In this document: piece after piece, positions 1-9,951 of the stretch
Numbering within the stretch: position 1 is the stretch's first letter
Layout of the letters: every line of letters begins with the position of its first letter
Assembly: GCF_001544755.2 (NCBI RefSeq)
Contig: NZ_FCOF02000006.1
Span: forward strand, 124,001-188,000
Direction: 5' to 3'
DNA from: Caballeronia catudaia
Lineage (GTDB): Bacteria > Pseudomonadota > Gammaproteobacteria > Burkholderiales > Burkholderiaceae
Length of the DNA stretch: 64,000 nucleotides
The notes under the pieces: model-generated
Seen by the model: the letters and a program-made list of their open reading frames with translations, nothing else
What the model was told of the DNA's origin: nothing
Database searches by the model: none
Program-made: the position numbers and the translations under genes

Positions 1-248
1 AGCATGCCCGGCAGATGCGCCGCGCCGCCCGCACCCGCGATGATCGCGACGATGCCACGACCGCGCGCGCTCTCGGCGTAAGCGAACATCTCGTCCGGCA
101 TGCGATGCGCCGACACGACCTTCGCCTCGTACGGCACGCCGAATTCCTGAAGAATCGCGACGGCGTTCTTCATCACGTCCCAGTCGGAGCTGGAGCCCAT
201 CAATACACCGATGAGCGGTTTGTCATGCGTATGAACTTCGTTCGTCAT
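1..248 (-). CDS. purE: 5-(carboxyamino)imidazole ribonucleotide mutase PurE, 3' end cut by window edge
   Basis: PurE moves the carboxyl group of N5-CAIR to give CAIR in purine synthesis. The first 82 codons are present. The N-terminus reads [20 protein letters not shown], followed by SDWDVM and SAHRMPDEM. The GSSSDW and SAHR motifs are the nucleotide-binding signature of class I PurE. The ATG at 248 lies 10 bases after the purC stop on the same strand, so purC-purE are probably co-transcribed, as is usual in Burkholderia. The C-terminal half is outside the window. Confidence 0.95.
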   Translation of the reverse strand, partial: MTNEVHTHDKPLIGVLMGSSSDWDVMKNAVAILQEFGVPYEAKVVSAHRMPDEMFAYAESARGRGIVAIIAGAGGAAHLPGM

Positions 249-258
249 CTCTTTCAAC

Positions 259-1149
259 TCAATCGAGCGTCTTGCCCGTCAAGCGCTGCAGCGCTTCCTG
301 ATACTTCTCCGACGTCTTCGCGATCACGTCGTCCGGCAGCTTCGGCGCGGGCGGTTCCTTCTTCCACGTCTGCGTTTCGAGCCAGTCGCGCACGAACTGC
401 TTGTCGAACGACGGCGGATTCGTGCCGACCTGATAGCCATCGGCGGGCCAGAAACGCGACGAATCGGCGGTCAGCACTTCGTCCATCAGATAGAGCTCGC
501 CCTTGTCGTCGAGGCCGAACTCGAACTTCGTATCCGCAATGATGATGCCGCGCGTCGCCGCGTATTCCGCCGCTTCCTCGTACAACTGGATGGAAATGCG
601 CTTGATCGTCGCGGAGAGCTCCGTCCCGATGCGGCGTTCCATCTCATCGTAGGTGATGTTTTCGTCGTGATGGCCCATTTCGGCCTTCGCGGCGGGCGTG
701 AAGATCGGCTCGGGCAGCTTTTGCGCGTTCTGCAAACCCGGCGGCAGTTCGACGCCGCACACGGAACCGGTCGCCTGATAGTCCTTCCAGCCGCTGCCCG
801 CGAGATAGCCGCGCACGACCGCTTCGACCAGGATCGGCTCCAGACGCTTCACGACGGCCGCGCGGCCTTTCACTTGCGCGGCTTCATCGGTTGACACGAC
901 CGTCGACGGATCGATGCCCGTGTTGTGGTTCGGCACGATGTGACCGAGCTTCTCGAACCAGAAATCGGCCATCGTGTTCAGCACGCGGCCCTTGTTCGGA
1001 ATCGGCTCGCCCATGACGACGTCGAATGCGGAAAGGCGGTCGGTCGTCACGATCAGGAGCTTGTCCTGACCGACTGCGTAGTTGTCGCGGACCTTGCCGC
1101 GGCCGAGCAGCGGCAGCGATTTGATCGTGGATTCGTATAGCGTGGACAT
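259..1149 (-). CDS. purC: phosphoribosylaminoimidazole-succinocarboxamide synthase (SAICAR synthase)
   Basis: PurC condenses CAIR with aspartate using ATP in purine synthesis. The 296-residue product has the usual length. It begins [20 protein letters not shown] and carries the nucleotide-binding GRGKVRDNY segment. [17 protein letters not shown] and the [14 protein letters not shown] block near residue 240 are typical of the family. The frame is open 21 codons further upstream, but that stretch ([14 protein letters not shown]) looks non-coding, so the ATG at 1149 is preferred. It sits between fba (upstream, with a terminator-like hairpin between) and purE. Confidence 0.96.
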   Translation of the reverse strand: MSTLYESTIKSLPLLGRGKVRDNYAVGQDKLLIVTTDRLSAFDVVMGEPIPNKGRVLNTMADFWFEKLGHIVPNHNTGIDPSTVVSTDEAAQVKGRAAVVKRLEPILVEAVVRGYLAGSGWKDYQATGSVCGVELPPGLQNAQKLPEPIFTPAAKAEMGHHDENITYDEMERRIGTELSATIKRISIQLYEEAAEYAATRGIIIADTKFEFGLDDKGELYLMDEVLTADSSRFWPADGYQVGTNPPSFDKQFVRDWLETQTWKKEPPAPKLPDDVIAKTSEKYQEALQRLTGKTLD

Positions 1150-1230
1150 CGTCATGTACCGGAAAAAAGTGATTTGCCGCCTGGAGACGCAAAGCGGCGA
1201 GGAATCAACCAAAGGGCAAGAGGCGAAACC

Positions 1231-1266
1231 AAAAAAGACGAACGGGCTCCGAACCCGGAACCCGTT
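1231..1266 (-). terminator. rho-independent terminator after fba
   Basis: On the minus strand AACGGG (1266-1261) pairs with CCCGTT (1246-1241), with further pairing of TCCG and CGGA inside. A T-rich run (CGTCTTTTTT) follows. It lies 40 bases past the fba stop and before purC, so purCE probably has its own promoter or depends on readthrough. Confidence 0.7.
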
Positions 1267-1304
1267 GATTTTACTTTACAAAACCCGCCTGTCTCAGATG
1301 ATGC

Positions 1305-2369
1305 TTATTTTACGATCTGCGCGAGCGCGCCGGACTTGTACTTCTCGGCGATCTTGTCGAGGGAAACCGGCTTGATCTTGCCTGCCATGCCCTCGCAGCC
1401 GAACTGCATGTAGCGCTGACGGCAAATTTCCTTCGCCGCCTCGCGCGCGGGCTTCAGATAGTCGCGCGGATCGAACTTCGACGGATTCTCGAACAGGTAG
1501 CGGCGGATCGCGCCGGTGATCGCGAGCCGCAAGTCGGTGTCGATATTCACTTTGCGCACGCCGTGCTTGATGCCTTCCTGGATCTCTTCGACGGGCACGC
1601 CATACGTTTCCTTCATGTCGCCGCCGAATTCGCGGATTTCGGCCAGCAATTCCTGCGGCACCGACGACGAACCGTGCATCACCAGATGCGTGTTCGGAAT
1701 GCGCTGGTGGATTTCGCGGATGCGGTCGATCGCGAGGATATCGCCCGTGGGCTTCTTCGAGAACTTGTACGCGCCGTGCGACGTGCCGATCGCAATCGCG
1801 AGCGCATCGCACTGCGTCTGCTTCACGAAGTCGGCGGCCTGCTCGACGTCGGTCAGAAGCTGCTCGCGCGTCATCGTGCCTTCGGCGCCGTGGCCGTCTT
1901 CCTTGTCGCCTTTCATGGTTTCGAGCGAGCCGAGCACGCCCAGTTCGGCTTCGACAGTCACGCCGATCGAATGCGAGAACTCCACGACCTGCTTCGACAC
2001 CGCGACGTTGTACTCGTAGGACGCGACGGTCTTGCCGTCGGCTTCGAGCGAGCCGTCCATCATCACGCTGGTGAAGCCCGAGCGGATCGCGGCCATGCAC
2101 ACGGCGGGCGACTGGCCGTGGTCCTGATGCATGACGACCGGAATATGCGGATACGACTCGACGGCCGCCTCGATCAAATGACGCAGGAACGCTTCGCCCG
2201 CGTACTTACGCGCGCCGGCGGACGCCTGCATGATGACGGGCGCGTTCACTTCGTTCGCGGCCGACATGATCGCCTGCACCTGTTCCAGATTGTTGACGTT
2301 GAACGCCGGGAGACCATAACCGTGTTCCGCAGCGTGATCCAGCAGTTGACGCATTGATACGAGAGGCAT
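1305..2369 (-). CDS. fba: class II fructose-bisphosphate aldolase, Calvin-cycle subtype
   Basis: Zn-dependent aldolase cleaving fructose-1,6-bisphosphate to DHAP and glyceraldehyde-3-phosphate in glycolysis and gluconeogenesis. It has 354 residues. The HQDHG metal and catalytic motif (H81, D83, H84) is visible, followed by the SVMMDGS strand and a C-terminal VNIDTDLR phosphate-binding motif. It lies downstream of pyk on the same strand, in the pgk-pyk-fba-purC order common in Burkholderiaceae. The N-terminus [20 protein letters not shown] is typical of the CbbA/Fba subtype. No RuBisCO genes are nearby, so the role is glycolytic. Confidence 0.96.
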   Translation of the reverse strand: MPLVSMRQLLDHAAEHGYGLPAFNVNNLEQVQAIMSAANEVNAPVIMQASAGARKYAGEAFLRHLIEAAVESYPHIPVVMHQDHGQSPAVCMAAIRSGFTSVMMDGSLEADGKTVASYEYNVAVSKQVVEFSHSIGVTVEAELGVLGSLETMKGDKEDGHGAEGTMTREQLLTDVEQAADFVKQTQCDALAIAIGTSHGAYKFSKKPTGDILAIDRIREIHQRIPNTHLVMHGSSSVPQELLAEIREFGGDMKETYGVPVEEIQEGIKHGVRKVNIDTDLRLAITGAIRRYLFENPSKFDPRDYLKPAREAAKEICRQRYMQFGCEGMAGKIKPVSLDKIAEKYKSGALAQIVK

Positions 2370-2546
2370 TGTGGTGAGACTCCATGATGTGAAACGAATT
2401 CTTCAGCGCGCCGCTCTCGGGCGGTTTCTGGCGTGTTCGCCGTCTTGCGCGCTTGATCGAGGCGGGCGCCGCTGCTGGTACGGCGCGCGCCTCGGGACCT
2501 GCGACGAACCGCGCGGCCGTTGACCGCGCATCTTTCTCGATAAAAC

Positions 2547-3983
2547 TCAGAAATGATCGCCCACGCGCACGATCTTCAGCGTGTTGGTGCCGCCCGCCTG
2601 ACCCATCGGCTCGCCGACCGTCAGCACGACCATGTCGCCGCGCGCCGCGTAACCCTTCGACACGACCACTTCCAGCGCCGAATTCAGCGCGGCGTCGCGG
2701 TCCATGTTGGTGTCGACGTGCAGCGGCGTGACATTGCGGTACAGCGACATCGTGCGCTCGCTCGACACGCGCGGCGTCAACGCGAAGATCGGCACGTGCG
2801 TCCAGTGACGCGACATCCACAGCGCGGTCGACCCGGATTCCGTCAACGCGACGACAGCCTTCGCGCCCAGGTGATACGCGGTGAAAAGCGCGCCCATTGC
2901 GATCGACTGATCGATGCGCGTGAACGTGCGGTCGAGGAAATCGCGGTCGAGCTGCGACTCTTCCGACTTCTCCGCTTCGATGCACACGGCGGCCATCGTT
3001 TCGATGGTCGTGACCGGGTATTTGCCGGCGGCGGTTTCGGCGGAGAGCATCACGGCGTCGGTGCCGTCGAGCACGGCGTTCGCCACGTCGGAGACTTCGG
3101 CGCGCGTCGGCACGGGCGCGTGGATCATTGATTCCATCATCTGCGTGGCGGTGATCACGAGCTTGTTCGACTCGCGCGCCATGCGGATCATGCGCTTTTG
3201 CAAGGCAGGCACCGCCGCGTTGCCGACTTCCACCGCGAGATCGCCGCGCGCGACCATGATGCCGTCGGACGCATCGAGAATGCCTTGCAGCGCCGGAATG
3301 GCTTCGGCGCGCTCGATCTTCGCGATCATCTTCGGCTTGATGCCGTAGGGCGCGCCCGCGATATTCGCCAGTTGCCGCGCCATTTCCATGTCGGTCGCGT
3401 TCTTCGGGAACGACACCGCGACGAAATCCGCGCCGAGCGACATCGCCGTCTTGATGTCCTCCATGTCCTTCTCGGTCAGCGCGGGCGCGGTCAGCCCGCC
3501 GCCCTGGCGGTTGATGCCCTTGTTGTTCGACAGCTCGCCGCCGACCTTCACGGTCGTGTGAATCTCTTCGCCGATCACGCGTGTGACGTCGAGCACGATG
3601 AGGCCGTCGTTGAGCAGCAGCACGTCGCCCGCGCGCAGATCGCGCGGCAGATCCTTGTAGTCGAGGCCGACGCGCTCGCTGTTGCCGAGCTGGCAACCCG
3701 CGTCGAGGATGAACGGATTGCCCGCGACCAGCACGGTCTTGTTGTTCTCGAACTTGCCGACACGGATCTTCGGACCTTGCAGGTCCGCCATGATCGCGAC
3801 TTCGCGGCCCACCTGACGCGCCGCCTCGCGGACCATTTCGGCGCGCTGGCGGTGATCGTCGGCGGTGCCGTGCGAGAAGTTGAAGCGAACGACGTCGAGA
3901 CCTGCCTGCAGCATTTGCAGCAGGATGTCCGGGCTCGTCGAAGCCGGACCGATGGTGGCAACAATCTTTGTAGCGCGATGCAT
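2547..3983 (-). CDS. pyk: pyruvate kinase
   Basis: Converts PEP and ADP to pyruvate and ATP. The 478-residue product starts MHRATKIVATIGPASTSPDI. It shows RFNFSHGT, the Mg/K-binding DGIMVARGDLAVE segment and the TATQMMESM motif. The ATG at 3983 is chosen because the conserved N-terminal strand starts there. The frame stays open upstream for 113 more codons to just after the pgk stop (reported separately). It sits in the pgk-pyk-fba cluster. Confidence 0.95.
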   Translation of the reverse strand: MHRATKIVATIGPASTSPDILLQMLQAGLDVVRFNFSHGTADDHRQRAEMVREAARQVGREVAIMADLQGPKIRVGKFENNKTVLVAGNPFILDAGCQLGNSERVGLDYKDLPRDLRAGDVLLLNDGLIVLDVTRVIGEEIHTTVKVGGELSNNKGINRQGGGLTAPALTEKDMEDIKTAMSLGADFVAVSFPKNATDMEMARQLANIAGAPYGIKPKMIAKIERAEAIPALQGILDASDGIMVARGDLAVEVGNAAVPALQKRMIRMARESNKLVITATQMMESMIHAPVPTRAEVSDVANAVLDGTDAVMLSAETAAGKYPVTTIETMAAVCIEAEKSEESQLDRDFLDRTFTRIDQSIAMGALFTAYHLGAKAVVALTESGSTALWMSRHWTHVPIFALTPRVSSERTMSLYRNVTPLHVDTNMDRDAALNSALEVVVSKGYAARGDMVVLTVGEPMGQAGGTNTLKIVRVGDHF

Positions 3984-4322
3984 GGAATTCCTCGTCTCAG
4001 TAGGATTACCCGTAACGCTGCGGGCACGTTGCGCTTGCAGTGAGGTGTTGCTCACCGGTTGCGCGCGCGCGCCGGTTCGTGCCGGCGTCGCTTTGTCGAT
4101 ATCTTTCAAGGCGTGTGCGGGCACGCCGCCGATGATGACCGGAGGCGTTTCCGTGTTCGGAAGCGCCGCTTCGCCGTCCGGTTTCGCTGCTTCTGCAATG
4201 ATGGCAGCCGCTTCGGCGGCCGCGTCGAGTGGATTGCCGTTGTCGAGTACGTCGTCTTGCGCGCCGCCGGCCGCTGGCGCGCCCTTCTTTTCTGCTTTCG
4301 CCGGATTCTGTCGGGCGGCCAA
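3984..4322 (-). other. open frame between pgk and pyk, in phase with pyk
   Basis: After the pgk stop a TTG codon at 4322 opens 113 codons that read in phase into pyk without a stop. The predicted peptide is Ala/Pro-rich and acidic at first (AAEAAAIIAEAAKPDGEAAL, later TPPVIIGGVPAHALKDIDKA). Third codon positions are G/C-rich for about the first 75 codons, as in real genes here. No domain is recognised. It could be a leader, a small protein whose stop was lost, an alternative N-terminus of pyruvate kinase, or chance openness in GC-rich DNA. Confidence 0.3.
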
Positions 4323-4326
4323 GGCC

Positions 4327-5523
4327 TCAGGCCCCCGCGCGCGATTCGAGCACTTCGACCGCGGGCAGCTTCTTGCCTTCCAGGAATTCGAGGAACGCGC
4401 CGCCGCCGGTCGAGATGTAGCTCACCTTGTCGGCGATGTCGTACTTCGCGATGGCAGCGAGCGTGTCGCCGCCGCCCGCGATCGAGAACGCCGACGAATT
4501 CGCGATGGCTTGCGCGAGCGTCTTCGTGCCGTTGCCGAACTGGTCGAACTCGAACACGCCTACGGGTCCGTTCCACACGATCGTGCCGGCCGTTTCCAGT
4601 TGCGCGGCGAGCGCCTTCGCGGTGTCCGGGCCGATGTCGAGAATCATGTCGTCGTCGGCGACATCCGCGACGGGCTTGGTTTGCGCCTTCGCGGTCGGGG
4701 CGAATTCCTTCGCGGTGACGACATCGCTCGGAATCGGCACCGATGCGCCGCGCGTGCGCGCCTGCTCGATGATTTCCTTCGCTTCGTTCACGAGATCGCC
4801 TTCGGCCAGCGATTTGCCGATCTTGAGGCCAGACGCGAGCATGAACGTATTGGCGATGCCGCCGCCGACGATCAGCTGATCCACCTTCTCGGCGAGCGAC
4901 TTGAGAATCGTGAGCTTGGTCGACACCTTCGAGCCCGCGACGATCGCGACCAGCGGGCGCTTCGGGTTGCCGAGCGCCTTGCCGAGCGCGTCGAGTTCGG
5001 CGGAGAGCAGCGGGCCCGCACAGGCGACAGGCGCGTACTTCGCGATGCCGTGCGTCGTGGCTTCCGCGCGATGCGACGTGCCGAACGCGTCGTTGACGTA
5101 GATATCGCACAGCTTCGCGAGTTTCTGCGCGAGGCCGTCGTCGTTCTTCTTTTCGCCCTTGTTCACGCGGCAGTTTTCCAGCAGCACAACCTGGCCCGGC
5201 TGCACGTTCACGCCATCGACCCAGTCGGCGACGAGCGGCACGTCGCGGCCGAGCAGTTCCGACAAACGTTTCGCGACGGGCGCGAGCGAGTCTTCCGGCT
5301 TGAACTGGCCTTCGGTCGGACGGCCAAGGTGCGACGTGACCATCACGGCCGCGCCGGCGTCGAGGGCGGCCTTGATCGCCGGCACCGAGGCGCGTACGCG
5401 CGTGTCTTCCGTAATGTTGCCGTCATCGTCTTGCGGCACGTTGAGATCCGCGCGGATGAACACACGCTTGCCGGAGACTTTGCCTTCGGCGATCAGATCG
5501 GTGAAACGCAGTACTTTCGTCAT
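4327..5523 (-). CDS. pgk: phosphoglycerate kinase
   Basis: Transfers phosphate between 1,3-bisphosphoglycerate and ADP. It has 398 residues. The N-terminal [18 protein letters not shown] motif, TSHLGRP, and the C-terminal GGGDTLAAI and [14 protein letters not shown] nucleotide-binding loops are all present. A TTG three codons upstream is also open, but the ATG at 5523 gives the standard N-terminus [10 protein letters not shown]. It is the first gene of the minus-strand glycolytic cluster pgk-pyk-fba. Confidence 0.97.
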   Translation of the reverse strand: MTKVLRFTDLIAEGKVSGKRVFIRADLNVPQDDDGNITEDTRVRASVPAIKAALDAGAAVMVTSHLGRPTEGQFKPEDSLAPVAKRLSELLGRDVPLVADWVDGVNVQPGQVVLLENCRVNKGEKKNDDGLAQKLAKLCDIYVNDAFGTSHRAEATTHGIAKYAPVACAGPLLSAELDALGKALGNPKRPLVAIVAGSKVSTKLTILKSLAEKVDQLIVGGGIANTFMLASGLKIGKSLAEGDLVNEAKEIIEQARTRGASVPIPSDVVTAKEFAPTAKAQTKPVADVADDDMILDIGPDTAKALAAQLETAGTIVWNGPVGVFEFDQFGNGTKTLAQAIANSSAFSIAGGGDTLAAIAKYDIADKVSYISTGGGAFLEFLEGKKLPAVEVLESRAGA

Positions 5524-5908
5524 GGGAGTCAACGTAGATAGAAAAGCGGTTCGGGCGGGAACGGCCGCGGGGCTTGGCCGGTTCGGGGAATCGCCGCGCG
5601 CGGGCCGCCGGGCAGGACGGCACGCGCGCGGATCAAGCTGGGGGCGATGAGCGCGCGGTGAAACCGGACACGCGTGCGGAAAGCAGAAGAAAGGAATCGG
5701 GCAGATACGCCGATGCAGCCGTGAGCGACGGAGCGATGTGCTGCGAACCGTACAGCGATGACAACCGTAGCGCGGTGACTGCCGGACTCACTTTCGACCT
5801 CGCTCACTCGGGAAAGACCGCCATTTTAACCGATCAACCTGACCGCTTTTAGCGTGCAATCGTTGATGACGCGTATTTGCCGCAGCGCGGTGGCGGTCGA
5901 ATCGCGCC
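5524..5908. other. intergenic region upstream of pgk
   Basis: 385 bases between azlD and pgk. Open frames here lack recognisable domains. An AT-richer patch at about 5820-5855 is the only promoter-like stretch on the minus strand, but I could not assign clear -35 and -10 boxes. It presumably holds the promoter of the pgk cluster. Confidence 0.5.
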
Positions 5909-6232
5909 TCACGCAACGAGCCGCAGAACGGTGAACACGATCATGCCGACGACGATGGTGCCCATCATGCCGCGCCGCTTGAGGTAATACGCCAACCCGG
6001 CAAGCGATGCCCACAGCGCGTGATTGCCCAGCCCGATCGAGATCCCCGAGGGCGTCGCGAGCAGATCCGGCACGACGACACCCGCGAGCGCCGCCGCCGG
6101 TGCATAGCGCAGCACGCGCAGCACGCGCGGCGGCAGCACCATGCGCTCGCCGCCGATCAGGAAAAGCGCGCGCGTCACCGCCGTGACGAGCCCCATGCCG
6201 ATGATCGCGAGCCAGATTTGCAGCGTGCTCAT
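5909..6232 (-). CDS. azlD: AzlD family branched-chain amino acid transport subunit
   Basis: Small partner of AzlC in a branched-chain amino acid exporter of the inner membrane. The 107-residue product has about four hydrophobic segments, starting MSTLQIWLAIIGMGLVTAVT. The PPRVLRVLRYAPAAALAGVV segment is typical of the family. Its ATG overlaps the azlC stop (ATGA at 6229-6232), which implies translational coupling. ilvE lies just upstream, divergent, which fits a branched-chain amino acid context. Confidence 0.9.
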   Translation of the reverse strand: MSTLQIWLAIIGMGLVTAVTRALFLIGGERMVLPPRVLRVLRYAPAAALAGVVVPDLLATPSGISIGLGNHALWASLAGLAYYLKRRGMMGTIVVGMIVFTVLRLVA

Positions 6233-6984
6233 CGCGTGGTTCTCGTGGCGGCGGGCTTATCGTGCTCTCGCTGCTTGCCGCGCTTTTCGGCGATGACGTC
6301 GGCGAGCGTGCCGGCGATGAGCGCCGCGAACACCGCAAGCGGCAAGCCGAAGCGATACGGCAGGTCGAAGGTCAGCAGCGCGACGATGCTCGCCACGGCG
6401 ACGGCTGCGAGCGTCGAGCGCGTCGCGATCGCCGAGACGATGAGCGGAATCAGCGCGAGCGTGCCGGCGAGTTCGAGGCCCCAGTTATCGGGAATCATGC
6501 TCGCGAGCAGAATCCCGATCACGGACGAACTCTGCCAGGAAAGCCAGCTCGACACCGCGAGCCCCCAGAAGAACGCTTCCTTGCCGGGCTGCCAGCCTGC
6601 CGGGAAATTCCGCTTCGAGAACATCAGATAGATGATATCGCCGTTGAAATAGCCGAGCAGCAAACGCCGCCGCAGCGAAAGATACGCGAAGTGCGGCGCG
6701 AGCCCCGCGCTGAAGATCACGAAGCGCAGATTGACCATCGCGGCGGTCAGGAGCACGGTCCAGAGCGGCAGCTTCGCGGCGAAGAGCGGCAGCACCGCCA
6801 GTTGCGACGACCCGGCGTACACCATGAACGACATACCGAGCGCCTGCGGCACCGTGAGCACGGATTTCGTCATCGCGACGCCGGTGACGAGGCCCCAGGA
6901 GAACGTCGCGAGGATGGCGGGAGAGAAAGTGCGGACGCCCTCGAAAAATGCGCGGCGATTCGTGTGAGACAGCCGGTCGGGCAT
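6229..6984 (-). CDS. azlC: AzlC family branched-chain amino acid ABC-independent exporter subunit
   Basis: Large subunit of the AzlCD exporter for branched-chain amino acids and analogues. It has 251 residues, about 6-7 hydrophobic helices and the family segments FMVYAGSSQLAVLPL and FVIFSAGLAPHF. The frame extends to a TTG at 7014; the ATG at 6984 (MPDRLSHTNRRAFFEGVRTF) is preferred. It overlaps azlD by 4 bases. It is divergent from ilvE, so the amino acid's export and its transaminase share an intergenic region. Confidence 0.9.
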   Translation of the reverse strand: MPDRLSHTNRRAFFEGVRTFSPAILATFSWGLVTGVAMTKSVLTVPQALGMSFMVYAGSSQLAVLPLFAAKLPLWTVLLTAAMVNLRFVIFSAGLAPHFAYLSLRRRLLLGYFNGDIIYLMFSKRNFPAGWQPGKEAFFWGLAVSSWLSWQSSSVIGILLASMIPDNWGLELAGTLALIPLIVSAIATRSTLAAVAVASIVALLTFDLPYRFGLPLAVFAALIAGTLADVIAEKRGKQREHDKPAATRTTR

Positions 6985-7354
6985 GAGCGGATTCGGGGCC
7001 AGTGCGAGGCGCAAGAGAGAGCCCGTGATGTCATCGCGCGGCCTCGATCGATTGCGCGATGGATCGGGAAAAACCGGGAAAAATCGGAAATGGCGGGCTT
7101 CGCCATTTCATCCCACCAATTAAGCGGGCGGCGAAAGGGAAATTATAGCGTCGTGAAAGGCGCTTCAAGATCGGTTTCGTCGCGAAAAGACGCTAAAATG
7201 ACGGTCTTTCGCCGCCTTTGCGCCTTCGATGCGCGCATTCCCCGGCAGCAGTGCCCACGGGGAAGCCCGCGAAAACGCGGCGCGCGAGCCGCCGCCCGCG
7301 CCCCCGCCGGGCGGTCAGCCCGAATCACTTGAACGAGACAGCTAGGAGAACCGT

Positions 7355-8275
7355 ATGTCAATGGCCGACCGCGACGGCAAGATCTGGATGGATGGCAAGC
7401 TGATCGACTGGCGTGACGCCAAGATCCACGTTCTGACCCACACGTTGCACTACGGCATGGGCGTTTTCGAAGGCGTGCGCGCGTACAAGACCGCGCGGGG
7501 CACGGCGATCTTCCGCCTGAAGGAGCACACGAAGCGCCTTCTGAACTCGGCCAAGATTTTCCAGATGGACGTCCCGTTCGACGCCGCCACGCTCGAAGCC
7601 GCGCAACTGGAAGTCGTCAAGGCGAACGAGCTGGAAAGCTGCTACATCCGTCCGATCATCTGGGTCGGCTCGGAGAAGCTCGGCGTCTCGGCCAAGGGCA
7701 ACACCATTCACGTGGCCATCGCCGCGTGGCCGTGGGGCGCGTATCTCGGTGAAGACGGCCTGGCGAAGGGCATCCGCGTGAAGACGTCGTCGTTCACGCG
7801 CCATCACGTGAACGTGTCGATGGTCCGCGCGAAGGCGTCCGGCTGGTACGTGAATTCGATTCTCGCGAACCAGGAAGCTGTCGCCGACGGCTACGACGAA
7901 GCCCTCCTGCTGGATGTCGACGGCTACGTCTCCGAAGGCTCCGGCGAAAACTTCTTCCTCGTGAACAACGGCAAGATCTACACGCCGGACCTGGCCTCGT
8001 GCCTCGATGGCATCACGCGCGACACCGTCATCACGCTGGCGCGCGACTTCGGCATTCCGGTGATTGAAAAGCGCATCACCCGCGACGAGGTCTACACCTG
8101 CGACGAAGCGTTCTTCACCGGCACCGCCGCCGAAGTCACGCCGATCCGCGAGCTCGACAACCGCACCATCGGCTCGGGCGCGCGTGGCCCGATCACGGAA
8201 AAGCTGCAAAGCGCGTTCTTCGACGCCGTCGGCGGCAAGAACGAGAAATACGCGAGCTGGCTCGCGAAGGTTTAA
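7355..8275 (+). CDS. ilvE: branched-chain amino acid aminotransferase
   Basis: PLP enzyme of fold type IV that interconverts Leu/Ile/Val and their 2-oxo acids. It has 306 residues. The PLP lysine is expected at K160 in MVRAKASGW, followed by NSILANQEA. GYVSEGSGENFF and TGTAAEVTPIREL form the cofactor and substrate pocket. An AGGAG ribosome-binding site lies at 7344-7348. A zinc-finger gene and waaF follow on the same strand. Confidence 0.96.
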   Translation: MSMADRDGKIWMDGKLIDWRDAKIHVLTHTLHYGMGVFEGVRAYKTARGTAIFRLKEHTKRLLNSAKIFQMDVPFDAATLEAAQLEVVKANELESCYIRPIIWVGSEKLGVSAKGNTIHVAIAAWPWGAYLGEDGLAKGIRVKTSSFTRHHVNVSMVRAKASGWYVNSILANQEAVADGYDEALLLDVDGYVSEGSGENFFLVNNGKIYTPDLASCLDGITRDTVITLARDFGIPVIEKRITRDEVYTCDEAFFTGTAAEVTPIRELDNRTIGSGARGPITEKLQSAFFDAVGGKNEKYASWLAKV

Positions 8276-8341
8276 TCGATCTCATGCGACGCGGCGGGCC
8301 GTCGGCTCGCCGTCCGCTGGACATCAGGAAAAGAGAGTGCA

Positions 8342-8539
8342 ATGAGCGACCTGAAGGAAATGCCGCTGGTGGAATTGTCGGCGAAGGACCTGCCCGCCTT
8401 CTGCCCGAACCCGAAGATGCAGCGCTGGAGCACGCATCCGCGCGTGTTCATCGACGTGACGCACGGCGAGGCGCGCTGCCCGTATTGCGGCACGCGCTAC
8501 AAGCTGAAAGACGGCGAAGTGCTCAAGGGCGGTCACTGA
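8342..8539 (+). CDS. CHCC-type zinc-finger domain protein
   Basis: A 65-residue protein with C21, H32, C46 and C49 (CPNPK, STHPRV, CPYCGTRY). This is the C-x10-H-x13-C-x2-C spacing of the zf-CHCC family, related to the NDUFS6 complex I accessory subunit. A role in zinc binding is inferred; the partner is unknown. It starts 66 bases after ilvE and precedes waaF. The order ilvE-zf-CHCC-waaF is common in Burkholderiales as far as I know. Confidence 0.85.
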   Translation: MSDLKEMPLVELSAKDLPAFCPNPKMQRWSTHPRVFIDVTHGEARCPYCGTRYKLKDGEVLKGGH

Positions 8540-8668
8540 AAACCCTACGGGCGCCGGCCGCGCCCTTCCCGTTTGCGCCGCAAGCCAAGGCGCAGATCAG
8601 ACCCACGACAATCGACGGCTCGCCCCAAGGCGGCGGGCCGCGTTCATTTTGAGATCGGATAACAAAAG

Positions 8669-9742
8669 ATGCGCCGCGCGCTGGTTATAGCACCGAACTG
8701 GATCGGTGACGCATTGATGGCGCAGCCGCTCTTCACGCTTTTGCGCAAGCTCCATCCGCGCATCGCGATCGACGCCGTCGCGCCCACCTGGGTCGCGCCC
8801 GTGCTCGAACGGATGCCGGAAATCCGCGACGTCTACGCCACCGACCTCGCCCACGGCAAGCTGCAACTGCTGCGCCGCTGGCAGCTCGCGAGCGATTTGC
8901 GCGATGTCGGCTACGACGCCGCCTACGTGCTGCCCAACTCCGTGAAATCGGCGCTGATCCCGTGGATGGCGGGCATCAACCTGCGCATCGGGTACAAGGG
9001 CGAGAGCCGCTACGGGCTGCTCAACGTGCTGCATGCGAATCCGCCGAAGACCGAGCGTCCGCCGATGACCGCGCACTACGCCGCGCTCGCTTACACACCG
9101 GGCGCGAAGCTGCCGTTCGTCGACCGGTTCGCGCAGCCGGAAGCCGCCGCGCAGCCCGACGCGCAGACGCTGCCTGTGCCGCGCCTCGAGTCCGATCCGA
9201 ACGAAGCCGCGCGTGTGTCGGCGCGCTTCGATCTCGATACGCGCACGCCGCTCGTCGTGTTCTGCCCCGGCGCGGAATACGGCCCGGCCAAGCGCTGGCC
9301 GCCGGAACACTTCGCGTCGCTCGCGCAGTTCATCGCGCAGTCGTTTCCGTATGCGCGCATCATCGCGCTCGGCTCGAACAAGGATGCGCCGATCGCGCAG
9401 GCCATCGCCGACCGCGCGCCGATGGTGCGCAACCTGTGCGGCCAGACCTCGCTCGGCGAGGCGTGCGCGCTGATTTCGCGGGCGAGCGCGGTCGTCACGA
9501 ACGATTCGGGCCTGATGCACGTCGCGGCGGCGTCGCGCAGGCCGCTCGTCGCGGTCTACGGCTCGACCGATCCGCGCCACACGCCGCCCTTGTCCGATCT
9601 CGCAAAGGTACAATGGCTGCATCTCGAATGTAGTCCGTGCTTTGCCCGCGAGTGTCCGCTCGGTCATCTGAACTGCCTTCGCGAACTCTCGGCCGAACAG
9701 GTTTTCGGCGATCTGCGCGGGATGCTGCTCGCGCATCGTTGA
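8669..9742 (+). CDS. waaF: lipopolysaccharide heptosyltransferase II
   Basis: Adds the second heptose to the LPS inner core at the inner membrane. It has 357 residues and belongs to glycosyltransferase family 9. The N-terminus MRRALVIAPNWIGDALMAQP, central CPGAEYGPAKRWP and the donor-site VTNDSGLMHVAAASRRPLVA and YGSTDPRHTPP blocks are diagnostic. The C-terminal cysteine-rich ECSPCFARECPLGH segment is typical of RfaF. Confidence 0.93.
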   Translation: MRRALVIAPNWIGDALMAQPLFTLLRKLHPRIAIDAVAPTWVAPVLERMPEIRDVYATDLAHGKLQLLRRWQLASDLRDVGYDAAYVLPNSVKSALIPWMAGINLRIGYKGESRYGLLNVLHANPPKTERPPMTAHYAALAYTPGAKLPFVDRFAQPEAAAQPDAQTLPVPRLESDPNEAARVSARFDLDTRTPLVVFCPGAEYGPAKRWPPEHFASLAQFIAQSFPYARIIALGSNKDAPIAQAIADRAPMVRNLCGQTSLGEACALISRASAVVTNDSGLMHVAAASRRPLVAVYGSTDPRHTPPLSDLAKVQWLHLECSPCFARECPLGHLNCLRELSAEQVFGDLRGMLLAHR

Positions 9743-9951
9743 TGTTGCGTTTGCGCGTCGAATCGCGCGTCCGCATCGTCCTTCGAGCGGCGTTTTCAGG
9801 CGGTTTCCAGCCGTGTGTGCGGGTGCGGACACGCGAATGTCTCCGAACGGGGGCATGCTTTGACCAATGACCGATGCAGCGCGCCGTTTCGTCATGCCGC
9901 CACGAGCGGCTTCGCCCGGCGCGCGCACCGAATGCCAGAGACCCACGAGCC

